From: Gari tellinella
Taxonomy: Eukaryota > Mollusca > Bivalvia > Cardiida > Psammobiidae
Assembly (NCBI GenBank): GCA_922989275.2
Contig: OV277869.1
Coordinates: 41,028,189-41,092,188 of the forward strand
Length of the DNA: 64,000 bases
Direction of reading: 5' to 3'
The position numbers and the translations under genes are program-made. Numbering within the stretch: position 1 is the first letter of the stretch; every line of letters begins with the position of its first letter. Shown piece by piece: positions 20,727-31,978 of this stretch. Under the pieces are notes generated by a model, which searched no databases, was not told the origin of the DNA, and saw only the letters and a list, made by a program, of their open reading frames with translations.

Positions 20727-23723
20727 GAATGTGAGATTCTATTTATCACATACCAAGTTTAAGCACCTATTAAATTGATTGAAGCCGTAGTTTGTAGACC
20801 CTCCGCTATATAGATTTTCCGCCAAAACGTTACGTTGTTTACGTCAACGTTATAGTAAATTACGTCATTTGGCGTCCCGCTACATGCAGCGCTTGTGGAC
20901 GAACAAGTTGGGCCGGAGCCCAAAAAACGATATTCCACTAGTGTATTACGATATTTATCCAATCGCTTTATGCAACTCCCAAACCGCAAATTATGTGATA
21001 AAACTAAATCTATAACTAATAGCCCAATTACATGTACATGTACCAACATCTCTCTGATCTGGGTCGGCACTGTTCGGAAATACTGTATGTACTCAGTCCC
21101 ATCCCAGTTTGGGTTAACATGTGATCTCATGTGATGAAATGTACATGTACATGTAGTAGCATGGTATGCTGTAATTTTATCGCATATACAGGCCTGTATC
21201 ATATGATTTAAATCAGATGTTTTATATGCTACACGATGTTGAAGGGACTTCTTTATGCTATTTGTTAAAAATGTGAAACCAAGCTTTGATAAATTTTGAA
21301 CATTTCATTTCCGTTTGAAGCATGGATAATCTACAGTTCTCACTTTCACTTATAATTTCATCCAAAGGATAAAACTTAGAATAGGTATTTGTATCAGTTC
21401 TCATTAAGTTTGTGTATTCCAGATCTGGAAATCACAACCAACTCGAACTGATACAAGACCCCGGATCACACACAGTGGTGATATTCCGTTGAAATGATAT
21501 ACAATTTGACATAATAAATAACCACGATGTCCTTGAGATATGATGGAATCAAATTCCAGTCCAACAAGTTACCACAGGTGACAGCTTAATCCGTTCCCCC
21601 TTAGAAGCGCCTTTTAGCGAATATGATTTATTCCTCCGCTGAAGAAAATATTTCCAAATTAATCAGTCATGAATATATCAGAGGAAATATTTTGTTGTAT
21701 TCTAGCACATGATAGCTTAAAGCAGGCATTCTGCTTTACATTCAACATGCTTTAAGAAGTCACCTATCTTCAATACTAGAAAAGACTATCAGGTAAAGGG
21801 TTAATATAGATGTTGTTTCAGAGTTGCATGTAAACTCTTCCTTTGAATGACTGTTCAATGGTAAACAATTATCGTCTGCTTTTATTTTTTGTTTATTTTT
21901 TACTTAAGAAACATTGAAATGAGTGTCAAACTGTCGGATCGTGGCGTCTGCTCAGATTCCAAACTGTTTGCAAATATGCCAAATAGTTATTGTACTCGGG
22001 GAAAAGCAGTGAAGTGGTTAACCCTTGATGTATGATTCTAAATTTAAAATGCACGAGAAACGCAACATTTAATAGTTAACAGCGCGCTTTTATTAAAAAA
22101 AGTAAATAACAAAATCATGTTTCTGTAGAGCATATGCCTTATGTCGCACTATTTTTCAGCTCGTCGGCTGACACGTTCAAAGGGCCGTCAAAATTGTTCG
22201 CAGCAAGTTCGACTACATGTACCACCGCTTAGGGTAGTATACGTACCGAACCTTGCTCGATCAGAAGTTGATCAATCCAAAAGCTATTTCGGTGAGTTTG
22301 GAATAGAATGCTATGTCATACATTCTTTAGATAATTTAAATCCGTTAAAATACTTAACTCTAAGTTATGCTTAACCACAAAACCCACAAAAAATGTGTTA
22401 GGTATCACTTAAATTCCACATGCACATTTTTAACATAGAGACAAAGAAACTGTCATAATTATATACCTTCATGACTTGTTAAGACATGGTGAAAACTAAA
22501 CAATTGATATTTTGTCTGTGTAAAAACTTCTGCAACTGATATTTCTATACTTAGTCGTTCCTGTTTCTAAGGCATCTCTGTCTTTGATGTCGCTATTTTG
22601 ACTTTCATCATTCATGCTACTCTCTTAAATTGAACTCTCCCATAATGCTTCCTTAAATTCATTTTAAAAAAAGCTTTCTTAAGTCGAACATACTCTTATT
22701 TCAAAGTTAAAACGTAGCTGAGCGACGTTTAAACAATGAAATACGATTGTTTTCGACCGAGGCGGTTTCGAATAAACGAGGTTCGACTGTACCCTCTTCA
22801 TATCATCCTACTCTTAAACTACACTCGAACCTCGATATCTAGAACTCGCTTTTAAGTCGAACATAAATCACGCTTTAACTTTAAAACACGAATATGCTCG
22901 ACTAAATCGAGTTCAAGATCGAGCGTCTGATTAGGATCCAATCTGTTTGACACTTTAAATCTAACTTTGAAACGTCATTGCAGACAACAAATTTGAAGCA
23001 GACGACCATAAAGCGGCGAATAGGAAAAATGCGACGAAAGGGTTAAAACAGACATCAGTGAGTCAGTGAATGAGTTGGATAGGTTATGGTAGTACATACG
23101 GTTTAAATGTTATTACAATATTCTTACCGTGAGCCTTGCTTGCCTTTCTAGTCCAACGTCGCATGTCCATGTGGCACTGACAACGTTTTAATAACTTGCG
23201 GGTTTTCCCCATGTCTATTTTTAGGACATAAAATACTATACAGCTTCGGCTGAAATATGTTAATTATTAGGTGTTGTTTAAAGCATGGTGAAAATAAAAC
23301 AGAAAACTCGTTCTAGTACCTTTCTGCTTTACTTCCACCTTTCTTTAAAACAATCAATTAGTATTCTTTTTGTACTAGTAACAGCATACATAATCTTTGT
23401 CTCCCATTGGGTTATTGTTGGGTGTTGTTGTAGAGAGGGAGCACTGTAGTCGATTTAACAGTTAATTTAAAGAAAACAGCAATGTAAAATGATATAATGG
23501 TCATTCTGTGTTTAAATGTTATCAATGCCCAATTATCTCTGACAGTTTATAAGGAGACGGTTAGTCTCAGATCTTGGAACAATAGGGGACTATACCTAGC
23601 AATAAACATTAGTTTTAATGAATGTCAACACGTTTGGATCCTGATCAGACGCTTTTTTAATATCCAAACTGTTCACATGCGTTAGTGTTACATACAATGA
23701 GCTTGGTAATACATACGGGTAAC
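20727..23723. other. Non-coding stretch with repeat fragments
   Basis: Contains a GCTTTAAG..GTCACCTATCTTC dispersed repeat (about 21710-21800), a half hairpin (about 21930-21975), AAGTCGAAC MITE fragments (22680-22925) and a decayed GTTGTTTAAAGCATGGTG MITE (about 23255-23400). A 147-codon open frame on the minus strand (20759-21202) has no family signature that I recognise and is not called. Confidence 0.5.
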
Positions 23724-24790
23724 TTACGGGTCCTCCGACCGCTGGTATTCCCTAGGAATGTAGTGGCCCCTCTTCGCAACGGTTCTAGTTGTGTTGTTTT
23801 GCGTGCGCCGCGGTATCGATGGTTCGAAGAACTTCTTAGGATGATTTTTCCAACATTCATTCAGGTTTGATTTGAAATTGTTCAGGGTACTGCTCTGTAC
23901 ACACTCCTCAGATACTGTTAACTTACATACATTTACGACTCTTTGGGAGAATTATTTTTGTCGAATGTCCAACCTACTATGCGATTTTGATAGTTTTTGG
24001 CTATGGCCTCTGGTCCATGAATCGACACACTCTTTAAAAAAGACACCCTTTTCCAAACTATCGATATGATTTAGGATCTTGTAGACTTGTATGACGTCGT
24101 TCCTTTCCCTTCTGTATGTCAGTGTTGGTAATCCCAAAATCTTGAGCCTTTCGTGGTATTCATACTGCCTGAGATCATTGACTAGTCGTGTTGCCCGTCT
24201 TTGGGTGTTTTCAAGGATGAATATGTCGTTTTTGAGGTGTGGTGACTAGACCGTGGTTGCATATTCCTTAAACGGCCTTATCATGGATTTATAGAGAGTT
24301 AGGAACATATCCTTGTCGAGTGCCGTGAAGGTTCGCTTAATGATACCTATCATCCGATTGGCTTTATTGACGCACTTCGTTATGTGTTTGGAAAATTTTA
24401 GAACTGACTAGAAAATCACGCCCAAGTCACACTCTTCATCCACTTGCTGGATTTCTGTCCTTTCGCTAGTGGTAATATCCAACATAGTATATTTGTGTCT
24501 CTCGTTGCCGAACCCCATGTGCATGGATTTACATTTTTTAGCATTGAACCCCAGTTTCCATGTTTCAGACCATTCTGAGAGTTTATCTAGATCTCTTTGG
24601 AGCGAGTCAATATCATCCTGATCGTCAACAATTGAGTAGAGATTTGTGTCGTCCGCAAAGATTTTTACGAGACTGTTCACTTTATCTGGGAGATCGTTAA
24701 TGAAAAATGAGAAATAATGTTGGACCCAGAACAATACCCTGGGGGATACCACTTAATTTGTGACGTCGGCCCATTCTGAGAAGTTATGAA
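23724..24790 (-). pseudogene. Decayed LINE retrotransposon, reverse transcriptase C-terminal half
   Basis: Minus-strand translation shows, in order, the RT motifs SGIPQG...VLGPTLFLIF, FINDLP, the catalytic FADD box (about 24655), a lysine-rich LGFNAKKCK, and LGVIF. The usual C-terminal tail follows: a conserved NKANRMIGIIKRTF stretch, SP.LK.DI..LE..QRRATRL, LGLPTL..RRER.D.I..YKIL. These are hallmarks of CR1/Jockey-type non-LTR retrotransposons. At least one frameshift (after LFLIF) and in-frame stops (for example a TAG within the ATTV.SPHL segment and a TAA after DIRQK) make it non-functional. The endonuclease and 5' part are absent. The reading ends at a TAA at 23724-23726. Confidence 0.9.
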
Positions 24791-26049
24791 AAGGTTAACA
24801 AGGCACACAGTTTAAACATGGACATGTCACTTCAGCTGGTACATTTTCTCCGTTAATTATAACAATAAATACAATTTGCAGTCAGTGTCGGCTACCAACT
24901 TATTCTTCACCACCTGAAGGTGGCGATGTCAATGTTTGCAAATTTACCCATGAACGAGGGGCAGCGCACAGTTTCTACAACACTTGATCAGGGATAATGA
25001 CGGAGTTGAACAAAATAACGACGGAAGAACATCATCATTATAAGATAAACCACTAAAACCAGGAACGTATATCTAGGCGTTATTTCCTGGTCAGGAAATG
25101 TCTTTAAGCTACTTAACAAAACTCGGATTTGGCAGTTTGGTGTGAATAAAGTTGAGTTGAGTATTTTCAATGGTGTTTAATCATATTGACATCATTCACT
25201 TCCTTGTACAATGTGCACAAATTTTGTGGCGCTGTAGATGCTAGCATAAGTGTTTGACTTGTCGCCCCTTCGTATGTGAAAAGAGCAAACATTAAGCTGG
25301 TAATAACAGGACACAGTATCGGTATCGAAAGGACCCCACCCGCTAAAAACACCCAATCAAGGAACAAACAAAAATTGTTTTACAATGGAAACTATTTTTA
25401 GACGTTCCCACTAGTTTCGGGGAATTATTTTGCATTCCCTGTACGGAAGTATTTTCAAGGTCGGCATGAATAGTTAGTATTAAGTAGAATCTAACTGTTT
25501 ACAGTAGAAAGAAGATATTCTTCCCAATCAGAAAGAGACTTTGTACATAAAGAACGGATGTTTATTCCAATCAAATGAGCAATTCAGATACCGAGTTACT
25601 CTGATAAATCATCCATTTGGTTTGCCACTTATACATGTATTGAAGAGAATCAGACCTCATAAAAAATCTGCTAAATTCTACATTGTTGTGTCTTGCCAGG
25701 AAAGAGAAAAGGACAACACCTACTGAATTTTAACACGTTTACCATATTGGCGACAGAATTCGACTTAGCCAACAACTTGGAACACGATCAGACGCCGCGT
25801 AACGCGATCAGGCTTTTAACTGTTTGCGACTTTAGTTTTAATAAATTGTCAATATCTTCAGAGACCTATCATTTTCTTCATTTTAATGTACATGTATTGC
25901 GTTAAGAACATAATTATAGTGTTCTATATTGCATTGCATCGTCTTAGCGTTTAGTTTCAATTAACTATTAACTATAAAATGGAAATAAAAATATGTTTAA
26001 ACTAAACTAACTATTTCTCTGCCAATGGCGCCAAAAGGCGACTTTGAAA
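24791..26049. other. Non-coding stretch with hairpin remnants
   Basis: A degenerate hairpin AACACGATCAGACGCCGCG...CGATCAGGC lies at about 25776-25835. A CAGTAGAAAGAAGATATTCTT piece at about 25502 may be a MITE end. No exon recognised. Confidence 0.5.
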
Positions 26050-26110
26050 ACAGTTTGGATTCTGATCAGACGCCGCGTTACGCGGCGTCTGATCAGAATT
26101 AAAACTGTTT
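26050..26110. repeat. Dispersed GATCAGACGCCGCG hairpin
   Basis: CAGTTTGGATTCTGATCAG faces CTGATCAGAATTAAAACTG around the core GCCGCGTTACGCGGC. It is followed by GACACTCGTATC and AAAGCAGATGA, flanks shared with several other copies (27897, 31248, 34440). Confidence 0.9.
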
Positions 26111-26767
26111 GACACTCGTATCAACATTTTTTCAGTCAAAAACAACCCTTAATTTGACTTTTAAAATATTGCAGACGACACTACCAATGCTGAGGATATG
26201 TTGGCGGTAAGAGGGTTAAAGCAGATGATAAAACTTGACAGCGAAAGAGAGAACTGGGAAAAGTACTCATTCACCCACATTGAAACTGAATGTTGCCGGT
26301 TATATTGCAATTAACTCTACCTGTATAGATCTACTACCTGGAAGAATTAATTCATAGATAAACAACTATGCGTAACGTCGATATGACGTCGACGTCAGGC
26401 TGTTATAAACGACGCTGGACAAAGGCGTTACTGAATTAACACCGTTTGTTTATCTAAATTGAGCGCACCTGAGTTTTCTGTATATGTCCCCTGATTTCCT
26501 AAAAGCAGAGGGTTTGGGCTTTCCGAAAATCATAGTGAACCTTATTCACCCTGAATGGTACCCGAACCTCACAATTCAGGTGCCCGGCCCACGGCCTATC
26601 TCTCTCTCTTTGAGAAACCAACTGTTTTACTCACTTATATTTTTTGGTCAAATTAATTAATTTTTGTTTTGTATTAAATAAAGTAAACGTATTACCATCA
26701 GAAATATGTCTTCTTGATTTTTGCAAAGTTTTAACACGATATGGTCATTATTGCCGGAGATATGATA

Positions 26768-27013
26768 CAGTGGAGAATCTGTTATTCTTTCCCAATAAAC
26801 GCGTTTACGCTAAAACTATTATTTGCAGTGCAAACAGTTTGGAGCCAGATCAGACGCCGGGTAACCCGGCGTCTGATCAGGCTCCAAACTATTTGCCACC
26901 AAGATAAACAAGAATTATCAGAATTGTCCAAAAGTTGTTCTTTTCTACGTTTTAGTGTTTTGCGTTTGCGTACGTTTGCGTTTAAACGGGAAAGAATAAC
27001 AGATTCTCCACTG
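26768..27013. mobile_element. TA-flanked MITE, CAGTGGAG family, well preserved
   Basis: CAGTGGAGAATCTGTTATTC after TA faces AACAGATTCTCCACTG before TA. The next block is CCCAATAAACGCGTTTACGC on one side and GTTTGCGTTTAAACGGG on the other. The centre is a near-perfect GGAGCCAGATCAGACGCC hairpin with a GGGTAACCC core. 246 bp, non-coding. Confidence 0.9.
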
Positions 27014-27831
27014 TACCATAAGTGCACACTTAGAAGATTCGTTAAGTGTAAACACTTGAGTACTTAACTCTTACTCTATAAGATAAAGGAAAAAAACCGT
27101 TTTGCTCTCAGTAAAAGAACCTAAGGCCCACGACAAAGAAATCTCTTTAGTGTTAACATAGATCAGAGGGTCCTATATGAGCTGTCTGATCAGGGTCTGC
27201 ACTGTATGTCATTTTGCAAAAATACCCAACCCAAATTGTAAAAAAACTATGGTCCTTTCACTGCCTTACCCTGACTATACAGGTCATTTGAAAACTTTTT
27301 TAATCCTTATCAGGATCCAAACTGTTTGACACTCATTTCGATATTACTTTAGTCAATTTACCTTATCTTTAAAATCAAGAAATAAAGCAGACGACAATTG
27401 ATAAAAACAGATGTTGTAATGACGGTGAGGGGTTTAATAGTAACAAATGGTCTAAACGTGATTGTATCCTGAAACTTCCTTCTGAAGTGTAAGAGGTCAT
27501 TGATCTAATACAAATGTGTAATTAATAAGGCGCCGTCTGATCAGGATCCAAACTGCACTCGTGATAAGGCATTGAAGGGGTTAATAATGAGGCCGTACTG
27601 ATACATGTGCAACTTTTTGATTGGACGCTAAAAATAACTTCCATGCATGACATGGATCATACGATATTTTTGGTTTCCCTATATTACACACACACACACA
27701 CACACTCATGACTTTCTTTAAACAATGGTGGTTGCTAAAGCAGGGCAAAACACTAATTTCCTTTATTAAGCTGCCACATCTATTCAGAAATATTAATGCA
27801 TCTCTTTTTGCAGACCGCTTAACCCTTTTCG
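27014..27831. other. Non-coding stretch with partial hairpins and (CA)n
   Basis: Partial GATCAGAGGGTCC (about 27163-27210) and GCGCCGTCTGATCAGG (about 27531-27555) hairpin pieces, and a (CA)n run at about 27686-27706. No exon recognised. Confidence 0.55.
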
Positions 27832-27896
27832 CAAACAGTTTGGATCCAGATCAGACGCCGCGTAACGCGGCGTCTGATCTGGATCCAAACTGTTTG
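27832..27896. repeat. Perfect 65-bp palindromic hairpin
   Basis: Both 32-base arms are exact reverse complements around a single unpaired A at the centre of GCCGCGTAACGCGGC. The outer block is CAAACAGTTTGGATCC and the inner block AGATCAGACGCC. This is the best-preserved copy of the dispersed hairpin family. Confidence 0.95.
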
Positions 27897-28039
27897 ACAC
27901 TCGTCTTTAGGTTACTTTACTTAAAATTGTGTAAATCTAAAGTTAACAAATTTCGCAGACGACAATTTCAAAAACAGACGATATTACAGCAGGATAAGGG
28001 TTAACACTAATTCGACTGAGAAAAAAAAATCACCTTAAT

Positions 28040-29082
28040 TTAAGGTACTTCGCATATGCGCGTAGTTTCCATACGATTGTTATGAAACTTTTCATGAAGA
28101 ATGATAATAGCCTAAGAAACAATGTGTGTAAATATAGGCAAAATTTATCGTGTGGTTTGTCTTTAAGGTCTTTTTTCTGACAAAAACCTAGAATTTTGAT
28201 GATTTTATTTTTCTTAAAAATGAATAAAGCTAATGACTATAATTCTCACCCAATAAGTAGTCCACAACATTCATTACAAGAAAAGCTAAAAACATTTTGA
28301 ATAAAGGTGTTCAGAAAGATGTTATCAGCTATTTAAATTTTGCAAAATGCTAAAAAATTGAATTACAAAAAACTGACTCATTCAATGTATATTTGTTTTC
28401 ATTTTATTCAAATATATGGTTGATGAACTAGTCAGTCTGAAAAAATTAGAAAATATTACAGTCAGGATTTGTTGTAATAACATATTTTCTTATTAAAATG
28501 TGGGATATTTGTTGTTTAGATACAGTTACCTACCTTAGAATTAAAACTTTGTCATTAAAATGCATTATTATTTATTCATGGACTTGCATACAAGGTTTAT
28601 TATATTGTTTTAACATAATTATAATGGGCAATATCGATCTTGAAAAGGTTAGCGTATTGATAAGCTTCCATGTGTGGCTTTATAGTTCGATCAAATCGTT
28701 TACATGTATACCGATTTAATTGACTTGTAAGTCATTAAACTAAAACGTACAGGTAAGTGGACATATACTTGGACCGTAAACATCACTAGTTCTAATCAAC
28801 GAAGACTAAACATAACATGTCTCTTGATTACTGCGTTATGGATTGACAAGTCAATAAATCGGACACTAAAAAAAATATTTGGATCGGATGGGTCTCGAAC
28901 CTATGACCTTTTGATTGCTAGTCAACCACTAAACTAACTGCGCTATGAAGGATTATACTAATTCGTATCAACATTTCCTTTATATAAATTTTCTAGTATA
29001 AACACGTACGAAAACAGTCTGTGTCTTCAATACGCATATCCGCTCGCCCGCAAGACCGACTTCCGGTAGCCAAAGGCCTTAA
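28040..29082. mobile_element. TTAA-bounded 1.04-kb repeat, copy 2
   Basis: Near-identical direct copy of 14693-15741, again bounded by TTAA (28040-28043 and 29079-29082). The 6-bp difference lies just before ACATAACATGTCTCTTG. It carries the reverse tRNA-like segment at 28881-28952. Confidence 0.85.
28881..28952 (-). repeat. tRNA-like segment (SINE-like head), second copy
   Basis: Same A-box/B-box-like arrangement as 15540-15611, differing by about two bases. Confidence 0.7.
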
Positions 29083-29284
29083 ATGTGTTACTAATGACAT
29101 GAATGAATGTTATTTTACGGCCCATCGACACACTGAAATGTGTGAAGCGACAACTCTTTGAAGAAGCACGGGGTTTCTTTACACAAGTGACTGCTTAACG
29201 GAAATGCGTCTCGACGACCTCTATAGACTTTTTCCGCACGTGTTAACAGACAACGTACGTAAAAAAGGTTGATAAGTTTCAGTG

Positions 29285-29420
29285 TCTTCATCGATAGTTC
29301 AGTCGGTAGAGCGAATGACTAGCAATCCAAAGGTTCCATTCGATTCAAAATTTTAAAGAAATGCATTGTCCGATTTCATCGACTTGTCGATCCATAACGC
29401 AGTGATCAACACTGTGGTAA
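29285..29420 (+). repeat. Diverged, inverted tRNA-like SINE copy
   Basis: ATAGTTCAGTCGGTAGAGCG (A-box-like), TGACTAGCAATCC, then GTCCGATTTCATCGACTTGTC and CCATAACGCAGTGATCAA. The same order is found on the minus strand of the 1.04-kb repeat, so tRNA-like head plus body behaves as a separate SINE-like unit of about 135 bp. Confidence 0.7.
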
Positions 29421-29904
29421 TACCACGTGCCTTGGACGTCATAAAAGCTACCATGTACAGCCGTGTTTTGCCTCGACTCAACTTTTAAAAGAGCTGCAAG
29501 TATCAAATTTTGTCACGCAAATATGACGAGACCATGGGCCGTATTCTGAAACATTCTAAGTACATGTTGTGTATTAACTAAGAATTTTCTAAACTCTAAC
29601 ATTTTCAACTAAGATTATTTTTCTCTAACTTTTACTCTAAGAAAATACTTAAGTATTTAGTTAGTGAAAAAAAACTAAGAGTAAAATATGGCCTTTGTCA
29701 AGGACTTCCCCGACTAAAATGACGTCACTCTTCTCGCATACTAACATGTGTGACTGTTTATTTGCGGTGTAGTTTGCGGGTTTGTTTTCTTCTCCCAGAA
29801 TAAGTAGAATATATAATTAATTGAATAAAAAGTGTTTATACATAAGCGTAAATACATAATTAGGTTCACAATTATAATTAACTAACAAGCCAAATTTCAA
29901 CGAA

Positions 29905-29972
29905 GTCGCCGTAGCTCAATCGATAGCGACTCTGCCTGGCATGACGGGGTAGCCGGTTCGAGCCACACAGGG
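29905..29972 (+). repeat. tRNA-like segment, left arm, copy a
   Basis: GCCGTAGCTCAATCGATAGC (A-box-like) and CCGGTTCGAGCC (B-box-like) about 30 bases apart. One of five copies in the foldback cluster. Confidence 0.75.
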
Positions 29973-30124
29973 TACAACCCTGAATCGCGAAAACGTGGAA
30001 AAGATCGATATCTATTCAAATTCTATATTTTTAGTAATAAATGACCACTGTATGTACTAAAACTAGCGTAAATACATAATTAGGTTCACAATTATAATTA
30101 ACTAACAAGCCAAATTTCAACGAA

Positions 30125-30196
30125 GTCGCCGTAGCTCAATCGATAGCGAGTCTTACTTGCATGTCGGGGGTAGCCGGTACGAGCCACATAGGGTAC
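30125..30196 (+). repeat. tRNA-like segment, left arm, copy b
   Basis: Same unit with a TTACTTGCATGTC anticodon-arm region. Followed by T-rich tracts around AACAACCCCCTTC. Confidence 0.72.
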
Positions 30197-30788
30197 GATA
30201 TTTTTTTTCTTAACAACCCCCTTCTTTTTTTTTTTAAAAAAAAAATCATCATTATTTCCATAGATTCGTTTCTTAAAATACAAATAACTGCTTAATTCTT
30301 TCAATGCCAAACTTACGTAATAGTTTACTTCTTCACCGTTTCATTGTCGTCTGCTTCAATTTTGTTGTCTGCAATATCGTTTCAAAGTAAATTGTAAGGC
30401 AGTATATGACAGAAAAGAATTCAATACGAGTGCCAAATAGTTTGGATCCTCATCAGACGCCGCGTTACGCGGCGTTTGATCAAGGTCCAAACTGATTGCA
30501 AACGTGCTTTTAGGCGCCATTGAGAGTGAAAGGGTTAAAGCATGCTAAAATTGAAGTAAAAGTCTCCAATTAGAAATGTTCCTTCTTATTGTCAGCCTGC
30601 TAGTTCTAGTAATGACTTTCATGTTTCTATTATTTCTTGATATTTGAAAAGCATTAAAAAAAGTGTCCTGCAGATTGATGTTTAACCATTGTCATGCAGA
30701 ATTGTCATCTGCTGCAAACACATCATCTGCAGAAAACAACATAATCAATTTGATACTTTCAAAACTTAAAAACAGTAAAATATGACTG

Positions 30789-30853
30789 GCAAACAAGTTT
30801 GGATCATATCAGACGCCGCATAACGCGGCGTCTGATCTGGATCCAAACTGTAT
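30789..30853. repeat. Hairpin at the hub of foldback element 1
   Basis: GGCAAACAAGTTTGGATCAT / GATCTGGATCCAAACTGT around GCCGCATAACGCGGC. It lies just right of the symmetry centre, so it is not the axis itself. Confidence 0.8.
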
Positions 30854-31174
30854 GGAAACTGTTAACAAATTTTGTCCAAGTCGCGCTTAGCATAATAAGA
30901 GGGTTTCTTTTAAGGCAGGCTGCCAATAAGAAGGAAACCTCTAATTGGAGACTTTTACATAAATTCTAGCATGCTTTAACCCTTTCACTCTGGCGCCTAA
31001 ATGCGCGTTTACAAACAGATTGGATCTATTATCAGGATCCAAACTATTTGGCACTCGTATTGAATTATTTTCAGTCATACAATTAACTTTAAAAATATAC
31101 TGCAGACAACAGAATTGAAGCAGACGACAATGAAACTGTGAGAATTAGACTCACTCTCGCCTAAAGGAACGTTT

Positions 31175-31247
31175 GCAAACATTTTGCACCTTGATCAGAC
31201 GCCGCGTTTCGCGAAACGCGGCGTCTGATCAGGATCCAAACTGTTTG
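31175..31247. repeat. Hairpin with extended palindromic core
   Basis: Core CGCGTTTCGCGAAACGCG flanked by TTGATCAGACGC and GCGTCTGATCAGG. The core is longer than in other copies yet still fully paired. Confidence 0.85.
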
Positions 31248-31476
31248 ACACTCGTATTGAATTCTTTTCGGTTATACTTCCTTACATTTAAGGCTTTGAA
31301 ACGATATTGCAGGCAACAAAATTGAAGCAGACGACAAGACAATTTAAAGGAGTAAACTATCACAAAAGTTTGGCAGTGGAAGGATAAAGCAGTTATTTGT
31401 ATTTAAAGAAATGAATCTATGGAACTAGTGATGATAATTAAAAAAAAAGAAGGGGGTTGTTAAGAAAAAAAAGATC

Positions 31477-31548
31477 GTACCCTGTGTGGCTCGAACCGGC
31501 TACCCCCGTCATGCCAGGCAGAGTCGCTATCGATTGAGCTACGGCGAC
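31477..31548 (-). repeat. tRNA-like segment, right arm of foldback element 1
   Basis: Reverse-complement partner of 29905-29972 (shares the GCCTGGCATGAC anticodon-arm variant). Confidence 0.75.
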
Positions 31549-31936
31549 TTCGTTGAAATTTGGCTTGTTAGTTAATTATAATTGTGAACCTAATTATGTA
31601 TTTACGCTTATGTATAAACACTTTTTATTCAATTAATTATCTATTCTACTTATTCTGGGACAATGCTTGCTGCTTTATAAACGGGAGAAGAAAACAAACC
31701 CGCAAACTACACCGCAAATAAACAGTCACACATGTTAGTATGCGAGAAGAGTGACGTCATTTTAGTCGGGGAAGTCCCTGACAACGGCCATATTTTACTC
31801 TTAGTTTTTTTTTCACTAACTAAATACTTAAGTATTTATTTAGAGTAAAAGTTAGAGAAAAATAATCTTAGTTGAAAATGTTAGAGTTTAGAAAATTCTT
31901 AGTTAAATACTAAGAATGTTTAAGAATACGGCCCCA

Positions 31937-31978
31937 GGGCCCGTATTCTGAAACACTCTAAGATAACGTTTACTCTAA
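31937..31978. mobile_element. Terminus of a GGGCCCGTATTCTGAAACA MITE, interrupted
   Basis: It repeats the end sequence found at 32813 for about 42 bases (to CTCTAA), then switches to GGGCCCGTCACACC. This looks like a MITE cut by the Harbinger-type insertion. Confidence 0.7.

Larger units (their letters stand above)
29536..31935. mobile_element. 2.4-kb giant foldback element 1
   Basis: The ends GGGCCGTATTCTGAAACATT and its complement ..TTTAAGAATACGGCCCC enclose 2400 bp whose two halves are inverted copies of each other. Matching landmarks in mirror order are: TAAGTATTTAGTTAGTGAAA, GACGTCACTCTTCTCGC, GCGTAAATACATAATTAGG, a tRNA-like segment, a GGGGGTTGTTAAG tract, the GATCAGACGCC hairpins, and TCTCCAATTAGAAATG near the centre (about 30735). 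The left arm has an extra tRNA-like copy (29905-30062) and the right arm an extra hairpin (31175-31247), so the arms are not pristine. No coding sequence. Confidence 0.88.

Noticed and set aside
20759..21202. 147-codon minus-strand open frame
   Set aside because: No recognisable domain; it spans ACATGTAC palindromic tracts. Too little support to call a gene.
25776..25905. Peptide-like readings with DQTPRNA / SDLDPNCL
   Set aside because: This recurring peptide is the translation of the dispersed GATCAGACGCCGCG hairpin (also at 26840, 27850 and 33850), not a protein.
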